64,000 nt of DNA from Mantis religiosa (lineage: Eukaryota; Arthropoda; Insecta; Mantodea; Mantidae), in contig CM060947.1 in the NCBI GenBank assembly GCA_030765055.1, forward strand, positions 64,758,656-64,822,655, written 5' to 3'. The translations under genes and the position numbers were made by a program. Shown here piece by piece: positions 55,371-64,000 of this stretch (within the stretch, counting starts at the first letter, position 1; every line of letters starts with the position of its first letter). Under the pieces are notes generated by a model that did not search any database, was not told the DNA's origin, and saw only the letters and a list, made by a program, of their open reading frames with translations.

Positions 55371-58300
55371 ATCAGTTTTGCAACATTCATTCGAAAATAT
55401 GTTGACTTTTATTAACATGCACAGAAAATACAAATATGCATTTATGTCAAAGTATTTTAAACATGTTTTATTTTAATTAAAATTGTTAGGTGCACTATCA
55501 GGGAAATAAAAAATGTTTGGAGCAAATAATAGTTTATGCAAATAATAGTTTACGTTTGGGGCCGGAGTTCTTGAAAATCTTCGTGTTAGCATTGGAAGGT
55601 TGGTGTTTAAACAAAATTTTGAGTTTTACTGCACACATAGGCACACACATGTACACACATATGCGCGCGTACCTTTTCGTCTTTAGACAAATAGTTTTTT
55701 GTAGCAGGAAGTATGAAAAGGTGTATTTCTGTCAAAATCGGAATATTAAAGTTTTGGATGCAATGCAACACTTTTCATATTTGCAGTACGCACATAGTAG
55801 AACAAGTATAATACAGGGCGTCCTAAATATTTCGGAGGAAAATTATTGGTCCCTCAGTATTCAAAGAAAAGCATTGTATTTTTTTTACCTATTAGAAACT
55901 ATGTTGATTGAAAAGAAAAGCATATAATATGTTACGTTATCACATCACTTCAGATGTTTCCTAATACATATAAGCATATATATTACAGTTTCATAGAGCC
56001 AAAATAACCTCTAAATGTGGGGGTTGGTACAGTGCCTTCTTAATCCAGATGCCATAGACACGAAACCCGGTTGGATGCTGGAAATATCTCGTTTATTCCC
56101 CAGGCTTCCTAGAACCTAAAATTGTGTGTGCTTGCGCGCGTATGCGTTTGTGTGAATTTAATGATTATAAAGAAAACCCAAACAGCAAACGAGTGAAATC
56201 AGTGATGATTAATTGCTTCAAATGCAGACATACCTATATGCTTAGATGCTAAATTGACATGTAAATGCAGACGAACGCATCTGTAGTTGATTATATGAAA
56301 TTATACGATTCAATGTACTTCATGTTGGTAAGACTTGTTAAACTATCAGTGTTCCTGCCACCTCCAGCTTGCCACATTATTCTAGGACTCTATTTAATGT
56401 AGGTTTTTTCCTACACTTATGCCAGTCCTATGTACATTGGGTAATGTTTGAGCACCAGACGTCTCATTACAGGAGCTGCTGCGGATCATTGTTGCGAAGC
56501 ATGTCTTACAGTCACTCTTGTAAAATGTTTCCGTATTGCTCCACTTTTGTGGCTCATCAATACAGAATTGAGTCGTTTTCATAAGTGATGCCTCAGATTT
56601 GAATTCAAACCTATAAACATATAAACTTTTGAATTATAGGAAATTTTTAATAATTAGGTCTTTTTAGGTCAAAAACCCAGAACCCAAAAAATTACACATA
56701 TTAATATGCGTATAAATAAAATTCTTGGATATTCTCTTTAAAAAATTAAAGCAAATCTTCCAACAATTTCTGACGAAATAATTATTAATTGGACAAATAA
56801 GTTATTAGATAATAAGCTGAATATAAGCTATTTGGCTTATACCCCATCTATAGACTTAATCTCTCTTTTCAGTAGCTAAGAGCTTAGCTCACACAAAACT
56901 GTCATGATGCACACATGACAAAGTGTTACTATCAGAAAGGAGCAAAGGTAAACGCAATAGGATACCAAAAATGTCGGCAACTTTCGTTCATACAACTGTC
57001 CTACTTTTTTAAAAAGTATATACACATCTATGTGTATATATACTAGATATATTCTAGGTGAGTCAACTGCCTCTATTTATTCGTATATATGCAATGCGCA
57101 ATTTATACCCTAATATGAACATTTTGACCCTTTTGACATAGAAACGTTCGTTGTTGCAACTCTGCCCTTCTATCCAGCACTATACGCACCGAACAATAAT
57201 ACTTACAGCCCTGAATGAGTACCAAGAAGCTGCCAAAAGCGTATATAAATGAAGTCTTTTGATGCATATTGTGTTAGCAAGCTGATAAACGAATGCTCTC
57301 ACAAAGACCGCTGCAGAACATGTAACAACTGGCCGAATGGGTTTAGCTGCTGGAATATGGTACTACAAAGCCTAGGTTCGAAACGACGTCACATTTTTTT
57401 TTTTCTTGTAGTCTTGATTATATATTACTTACAATTTATTTATTTTTTATTCGTTCTCTTGTGAGCCAAAGAATTACATTCCGATAATTAGGGCGTACAG
57501 GGATTAGCTCACCATATAATTTGGCGTAACTTACCGGCAGTTGGGAGAGGCCCTTGCCCATTAAAGGGTAACTACGGGCTATCATATCTTTTATTAGGGA
57601 TGGCGTTTAATTTTGTGACCCTTATAACCTGTATCTTATTTGGTGTTGTAAACCATGATACGTAGTTGGCTTTCATTTATTTAGGAGCATGTCGATGACA
57701 TTAAATCTAATGGCTCTTGTTCCATGCTTAAATCTTATGTTTCACTTCGCAATCTGTTTAATGCCCGAAACTTCGTTGAATGTGTCAAGTACAATACAAA
57801 CATACTATAAAATAGCTGCTACGAACTATATCTACATTTATAACTATCTGCCAGTGGAAAACATGGCTATTATTGTATTTTGTAAACACTTATAATGTTA
57901 TAAAAGTGTCTTTGTTGTATTATAATGCAAAATTATAGACCTCAAAAGCCAAACCAAAGGCTAATAAAATTTTGAGCTGATCACGAAGATTTGAACCTAA
58001 CTTAAAGTGGCAAAGTGGGGAAATAACGTGTATAATATCATTTAGCCAATGCTACCTTTCGAAGGAAGGTTCTTATACGAATAAATAATGGCAGACCTCA
58101 GGACCCACCTCGAATCTTCACACGGTTTTTACAGCTTCGCACAGTGTTTTGAGCTAATTTGGGCAGTTTTAACACAAATTAAAAAACTGCATCTGCCATT
58201 ACAGTTATCGTATGAGCTAAAACCTGCCGTAATTTGTTAAAGAAACGAAAACAAACTACCTAATTCTTAGCATTTTAACATGGTTGTTAAAACACATGTT

Positions 58301-58673
58301 GGCTGAAGATTTAAATCCAATTGATCCCATTGTATAGATATGCCATCTTGGCTTCCAGTGTTGTCAACTTATGTATGTGATAGGTTGTAACTTCAGGGGC
58401 GTGTTCAAAGGTGTGTGCGAATGTACACTAATGAATAAAAGTTTGTAACCTCGTCTAAAATTATTATTGCAGTTCTCTGTATCTGGATATGATGTTTTTG
58501 GAATCGACATACTTACTGATTGCTTTGTGTCCCATAAAACACTTGTGCACTGAGTTAACTAACCCTTCTCTATAAAATGTTATGCAAATCATCCATTAGA
58601 AGGCATTTAAGAAAGGCATAAGTCACATAAGCAGGCTGCATACATTAAAAAATAAATAGGGGCAGCTGACTCA
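55371..58673. other. AT-rich DNA with one palindrome, nothing recognised
   Basis: The frame at 55490-55927 (145 codons) is open but has no family motif and ordinary AT-rich composition; I do not call it. An imperfect palindrome is at 57015-57044. Confidence 0.5.
57015..57044. repeat. Imperfect palindrome, 12-14-bp arms
   Basis: AGTATATACACA, loop TCTA, then TGTGTATATATACT. Could fold into a hairpin; AT-rich chance is possible. Confidence 0.6.
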
Positions 58674-58893
58674 CCTGCCTCTAACATTAAATAATGTCGG
58701 ACGATGAATGAAATGGGTGAAATGGAGTTTAAATGAGCCCAGGGTCCATAGGGCTTAGATTTAAAGGACATTTATCTTTGTGGATAACGGAAAACTGCGA
58801 AAAATTCCTTATCCATGTAACTCACCCTGACCGAGTTACGAACTCAGGACCTCTTGAGGTAGACATGCTACCATCTACGCTATCGAGGCGTGC
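58674..58893 (-). repeat. tRNA-derived SINE, family A (copy 7)
   Basis: Minus-strand copy: head at 58893 down (GCCTCGATAGCGTAGATGGT), altered B box (GAGTTCGTAACTCGGTCAGG), body, and AACGTT-type 3' end degraded near 58680. More diverged than the other copies. Confidence 0.88.
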
Positions 58894-60488
58894 TATATGT
58901 ACCTTTAAATAGGTATATCGCATCATAATATAAATCAAATAATGACACGGATGTTGAACAAAGCCAGGATCCGAAAGTACTAAATCTCTTGAATTTTATA
59001 TATTTAATAATGCCTTAGGAACATAAAAAGGCTCCAGTACAGATGTATTTTTTAGATGGGCGTATGACGTAATGTTGCGCAATAGTTTATGGCCAATTTA
59101 AATTGTTTATTTGGAAGAAAAATGGGTGTCAGTCTACTTATCTGTCATTTACACCACCAGCTTCATAAGTAATTTCCTGGTGAAAGGTGAAAGGTGAGAT
59201 CTTTGCCCTACCATTGATTTGCATGACGTCACTCGCGCACATCTGAGCAAGGTTATGCGTCACGTCTAAAAAAATACATCTGTAAAATGTTGATTAATAA
59301 AACTGTGTACATATAAGATTGAAACCCAATTACTTGTGTAGCAAATATATTATCAATAGGTTGTAAAATAAAAACCGATAAAAATCTTTATTGTTTAAAA
59401 GGTGCCACAAAATCTTCAATAACGTCTTGCGGGAAAGATGTAAAACTGAGCCAATGTAGATAAACAACTTACAATTTACATAATAATGTATTCCTTTACT
59501 TCAGGAATTTGGCAAACTCTCCATGTTTTTCGCCAGCTTCGCATATCAGTTATTGCTACCACAGATGAAAAATACACTGCTATAACAAATCCTTATCGAA
59601 CAAAACTTCTAGTACCGTCATTTTCTATGACATATACAAATACAGTTCCTCTGTAAAACCCTCGCTTTCTCTTGTATGCAATGTTATTACTTTCGGCTCA
59701 AAACAAACGAGAGTTATTGTTTTGCACTCTCAGCCAAATGGAGTGGCATAAAACGTGTAGGGAAATGCTTCTCTCCACTTCAAGACAACAGTGCTTTTCT
59801 CACATAAGTTCTAGTTCCTCGACGCGATAAAGCTGCTCTTGTTACGGTAACATTCTCATCAATAACAATTTAAATCAATGATTATAAATTTAAACATACA
59901 GACTTCTGCAACAGGATTTATAAAAGCTACTGGAAATGCAGTCAATAGGAATACCATCTCTAAGATCACAACACTTAGCACTTGAAAGAAAGTGCAATAT
60001 TTGCTGCTTTTTGATAACATAGATTTAAATAGCGTGAACAGTAAGCAAATTGATAGATAACTGATCGAAAATTTCAGTATTTTTAAGAAATTTGAAGCAG
60101 AAGATTACATAGGACTTATTACCAATGAAAGTACATATAATGAACGAACCGGTATTATACAAAATTACTAGAAACAGCCATTTCATCACGTTACTCCCAT
60201 TTTAGATATGAAAAATAAATGTTGGTTACATCTAATTTTCTGTATCTCCACTACAAAGTACATTGCGATCCATATAAACCTGAACCACTTCAAGAGCCAT
60301 AAATTTTGAACCAATAGTAGGACACACATGCAACTTTGGGAGAGTATAAAAGACAACTGGAAAGTTACATTACACTATTTACATTTCAGATGAAGTTTCG
60401 AAAGCATCCTGCACTAGCATCTATACATGCTTGCACTCGTCTCACCTTATTCTCTGAAGTTTTATGGAGGGTATCCTCGACAATGTTA
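58894..60488. other. AT-rich DNA, nothing recognised
   Basis: No supported gene or repeat. Confidence 0.55.
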
Positions 60489-61758
60489 CCAGATGTGTTC
60501 AATAACGAATGATCACAACCTCTTTTTGCAAGGTACCTTCATTCATGCTCATAATTTTGGTGATCTTTCTCAAAATAGTCTCCCCAGAATGCGATGCACT
60601 TGTCCCAGCGTTCCTGCCAGTCTTCAAAGACATGCTGGAAGCCATTTTTTGACAGATCCTTCAAAATTGCCTCCGCAGCCTTCACCAATGCTTCTGATGA
60701 TGGATAGTGCCACCCACAAAGGCATTTCTTCAAGTTCGGGAATAGAAAAATGTCACCTGGGGCTAAATCTGTATTATAGGGAGGCTTGGCAATATGCGGC
60801 CAAGCATTATCGTGGTGCAGCATCCAGCCTGCTTCACGGAAATGTGATCTTTTACGCCTAATATATACTTTCAATGTTTTCAGGACATACTGTAGTATTT
60901 TTCAGTTACTGATGTGTGTGCAGGTACAACATGCTGATAAACCATTCCATGAATATCAAAGAATGAGATGACCATAACTTTCCCAGCAGGAGCAACCACT
61001 TTTACTTCTTTGGGGGGCTGGTGATGAAGGAGATTTCCACACTGAGCTTTTCTTTTTGCTCTCAGGATCAAAAGGATATAGCCATGTTTCATCAGCTGTG
61101 ATTACGTTTGAAACAAACTGTGGATCTTCCTCTAACATAAACTTTAACTGCATGCAGACCTGCATGCGAATGTCCTTTTGTTCGGAAATCAACAGTCTTG
61201 GAGCACATCACGCACAAACACGTTTCATGTGCAATGTTTCTGTCACCAACGTGTGGGTGGCACCCAGTGAAATGTTCATTATTTCAGAAATGGATCTTAA
61301 GGTAATTCGTCGATCCTCTCTCACAATGGCAGCAGCAGTGTTGATGATTTCTTCCGTAAGAGCAATAACTGGAGCACCAGGTCCACCTTCCTTTGAAATA
61401 TGTGGTCTCTCCTCTTTAAACATTTTAAACCACCTTTTAGCTGTGCTGTAGGGAAGAAAAGACTCTCCATAGGCCCCCTGTAACATTGTATAAGCGTCAA
61501 CTGAAGATTTGTTCAGACAAAGCAGAATTTCGAAGCCGCACATTGTTCCTCGCGTGTTACCTTCATTGCAGTGGTAGGCGATACTGAACATGTCTGAACC
61601 CGCCTGGTTCCCACAGGTATGAACCAGGAGAAACAACAATGAAATTACTGCGTCGTGTTTTTTTTCACATTACGTTAAGAGAATATAATAAGAGTAAATT
61701 TTAGTGCGAAAAATTATGACCGTAAAAAAATATAATCATCCTTTATTGAACAGCCTCG
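60489..61758 (-). mobile_element. mariner element, family A (copy 4), longest copy
   Basis: 1270 bp between TA at 60487-60488 and 61759-61760. Minus-strand right end CGAGGCTGTTCAATAAAGGA; left end CCAGATGTGTTCAATAACG. Unlike copies 2 and 3 it keeps both HTH domains and the first catalytic region, so it shows what the deleted copies lost. Encodes the transposase pseudogene below. Confidence 0.92.
60539..61639 (-). pseudogene. mariner transposase pseudogene, nearly full length (DD34D)
   Basis: In order on minus: CGFEILLCLNKSSVDAYTML and WFKMFKEERPHIS (first HTH, about 61555-61400), linker GGPGAPVIALTEE, RRITLRSISEIMNISLGATH (second HTH), LHMKRVCA, EQKDIRMQVCMQLKFMLEED, VITADETWLYPFD (first Asp, about 61100), VWKSPSS, KVMVISFFDIHGMVYQH (about 60985-60935), IRRKRSHFREAGWMLHHDNA (second Asp, about 60820), then a gap of about 17 codons before NTDLAPGD (third Asp), and the C-terminus FEDWQERWDKCIAFWGDYFE. 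Frameshifts separate at least four blocks. The family start (MEVT) is altered to the GNTRG region. Cannot make an active enzyme. Confidence 0.92.
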
Positions 61759-61760
61759 TA

Positions 61761-63329
61761 CTTATTTCGGTTCGAATGGATTCCTTGAGAACATTAAATT
61801 ATTCATGGCCTATTCTTGTACACTCTATTTCAGATACCCGCACAAGAAAAAATATAAGGTTAGGTCAGGGGATCTTGGGGGGGGGGGAGGCCATAGACCT
61901 TTTGAGATTTTTCGATTATCAAAGAAACTGGGTACAAGTTCCATGGTGTCATTAGATGTATGGCACGTTGCTCCATCTTGCTGGAAATAACCTTCTCTCA
62001 ATTCGATATCACCTCTTATTTATTTTATTTATTGTAATTTTATCATCTCTTTCTTATTTATTCACTGAAACTTTAAGTTCAAATTTTCAAATTCCCTGTA
62101 GGATTCAATATTCACACAGTAATTAGATTTCTAAAGAGTATGTCGTCAAGTAATCCTTTTAATTCTATGTCTCTTTGCATAGCCACGGAAAAATAAATGA
62201 ATAACAAATTCCAGGTTTGACAATGCAGACCCAACACAAAGAATATCTCGGAAATGACTTACCTTGCAAAATAAATTTATTATCCATCAATTATGTGCGT
62301 TATTAAGGTATAGGTTTTCTGTAATAATATTTTCCTTATATCCTACTGTTACACGAAATTATATCTGGTGTACATATGCAGTTCTTTTTCGAATGGATAG
62401 ATTATTAGAGTTTATTCTCGTATAACTTGTTATGCAATTGTGTTAAATAATAATGTTTTGATATTTTTGAGAAAATAAAAGGTAACCAACAATTTTCTGA
62501 ATGAAATAGCAACTTTGGCATTAGTCGAACACTTCGGTTTTTAATTACAATTTTTACTTTTGAGTTATATTCTACACGGTGGGACGCACACACATACACA
62601 TACAAACACGCCGTACTAGTAGATGTTTTTTTAAAAGTCTGTTTTATTCTAGAGTTACCAGAGCATATATTTCCCTTTAATTCTAGTAAATGACTTTTTG
62701 GATAGCAAACAATACTTTTTTCTGCTTATGTTTCAAAGAAAAAAGTGGGGTTTTATGAATACAAATAACATTTGGAATAGCTGTGAATAAAGTAACAGAA
62801 AGAGTATAGTCATGTGATTGTTGTGCATAAAAAATGGAGAGGATTATCCGTTTCTGTATACTTCTAATTTCCATGACTTTCAATTTATATTCAACATTGT
62901 CACACTGTGGAACATGTTTTGCAGACCCTCGTCATAGATGTCGTCCACCAGTCCATTTAATAAAGGCGTAACAGTTCTGTCAAACTTTCTCTGCGTTGTG
63001 ATTGTCCAGTTGGGGGCTAACTGTGAAGCCAGCACTTCACCAACCTCATCAATTATGAATTACCTCTTCTGCTAACAAAAGAGCAAAAACCATTTTATGT
63101 TCTCTACTATCTAATTACGGTCAGTATAGAAAAAATTCTTTTCCACCCAAAAAGTGGAGTTAGAAATTTAATCAGAAATTTGTTTGGCTGGTACTTCACA
63201 AAATATTTTAGGACATCCCTGTGTCCTGTCGTGTGTACTTGGGTGTATGTGTTAAATGTATAACTGTAAAACAAAATACTAAATGAATAGAAACTGTATA
63301 TAGGCTGTATTCTATAGGCTACCACATCA

Positions 63330-63331
<2 letters not shown>
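61761..63331. other. AT-rich DNA, nothing recognised
   Basis: A run of ten G sits at about 61878-61887. No supported gene. Confidence 0.5.

Positions 63332-63378
<47 letters not shown>
63332..63378. repeat. (TA)n microsatellite
   Basis: About 23 TA units; no SINE body is visible next to it, unlike the run at 10820. Confidence 0.95.
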
Positions 63379-63381
<3 letters not shown>

Positions 63382-63719
63382 TATAGAAAAAGTAAAATGT
63401 TTCACCCTTGCCTTCCTTCTTTTACTCACATCAAGGTATGAAGAAACCCGATACGGAAGCATTTGAGCCAAGAGAACGAGATCACAACAATCAGGATAAA
63501 AATTTTACACACACTACAAGTTATGAGTTCCGCAAAGCCCAATTGTTCTGCATTTTACACATTATTCTCTTAAATCTAAGACTGTTAAGAGCACAAAATT
63601 ACCTAGTTATCTGCAACAGCTTGGAGTAAGTATAATAGTTTACTTTACAGTAAGTATTGGCCGGCTTAAAAAGCCGTGTTCCCCATACTTATGAAGCAAA
63701 CAAGAAACCATAAAGTATA

Positions 63720-64000
63720 AAGTTTCTCGATTTTAAAAAAGCAGTGTTTAAAGTTATCAGACATATCTTAGGTGTTAATACAAAATATGTCGAAAAGGAA
63801 GAAGTCGAGTAATTCACACACGTTGCATATCTTGATCTCCGCAGAAGCAACGAGCAGGAAAATGTAAAATCTTAAGTTTAAAATTTTATCAAAACAGTGT
63901 TTAAAGTTATCAGACATGTCTTAAATGTTACTAGAATCAAGGAAGATGTAGAAAAACGGACAGTAATTGCACCATTGGAACTCTACAGAAGCCTTCTTTC
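63720..64000 (+). repeat. Coding-like direct repeat, cores 153 bp apart, at the window edge
   Basis: CAGTGTTTAAAGTTATCAGA occurs at 63742-63761 and 63895-63914, a spacing of 153 bp, or 51 codons. The plus frame through both gives AVFKVIRHILGVN and TVFKVIRHVLNVT, and each is followed by a VEK element and later by a LDLRRS/LELYRS-like stretch. Stops occur in the first unit (about 63810, 63870). Probably a fragment of a larger coding repeat that continues beyond the window; not recognised. Confidence 0.55.

Noticed and set aside
55490..55927. 145-codon plus frame
   Set aside because: No motif, AT-rich composition typical of non-coding DNA, no repeat or neighbour support.
58262..58330. Harbinger terminal fragment (TTTAACATGGTTGTTAAAAC-type motif)
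   Set aside because: Only a short TTAAC-rich resemblance, no terminal repeat or target duplication.

Overview
This is a stretch of animal nuclear DNA, AT-rich and intron- or intergenic-like, with no convincing intact host gene. It looks like a large insect genome. The density of old mariner, Harbinger, Penelope-like and LINE remnants together with several tRNA-derived SINE families suggests a cockroach/termite-type (Blattodea) genome; that taxon is my inference from the style of the repeats, not something the sequence proves. Nearly every protein-like signal is a decayed transposable element. There is no operon structure, no CRISPR array and no bacterial signature.

Layout. 1-3.99 kb: SINE pieces in unique AT-rich DNA. 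4.0-5.4 kb: a LINE ORF2 fragment with a (AAG)n tail, split by a 502-bp solo LTR. 5.9-7.2 kb: two SINE copies, then a Harbinger remnant split by a composite tRNA-SINE with a 13-bp target duplication. 8.0-9.5 kb: a mariner (family C). 10.6-11.5 kb: one SINE nested in another, then a GC-rich block. 12.8-13.9 kb: a Harbinger element complete at both ends (TTA target duplication, Myb-like ORF, transposase N-terminus). 15.2-16.0 kb: a SINE and a retroviral-type LTR related to one at 27.6-28.3 kb. 18.9-19.6 kb: a Penelope-like element with the GIY-YIG domain in inverted/direct arrangement and a hammerhead-like motif. 20-22 kb: a SINE and a LINE C-terminal half. 22.9-23.8 kb: mariner family A, copy 1. 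24.5-25.4 kb: SINEs. 26 kb: an unexplained GC-rich island. 29 kb: mariner N-terminus cut by a SINE. 35-40 kb: LINE tails, a 47-bp minisatellite, a Jockey-like RT and a second solo LTR of the 4.3-kb family. 42.9-48.0 kb: two mariner A copies sharing one internal deletion, a Tigger-like C-terminus, a 325-bp tandem duplication and a hAT C-terminus. 49.7-52.9 kb: SINE, microsatellite and mariner family B. 53.6-58.9 kb: three SINE copies. 60.5-61.8 kb: the longest mariner A copy. The last 300 bp hold a coding-like direct repeat offset by 153 bp.

The elements do not cooperate as a system; the window is best read as layered insertions. The readable history includes solo LTR into LINE, SINE into SINE, SINE into Harbinger, and an internally deleted mariner that seems to have been copied. 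The points most worth a second look are the twin-priming-like Penelope structure with its ribozyme-like tail, the composite tandem tRNA-SINE, the shared mariner deletion, the two solo LTRs with identical ATAT duplications, and three repeats I could not assign (37.9, 45.8 and 63.7 kb).
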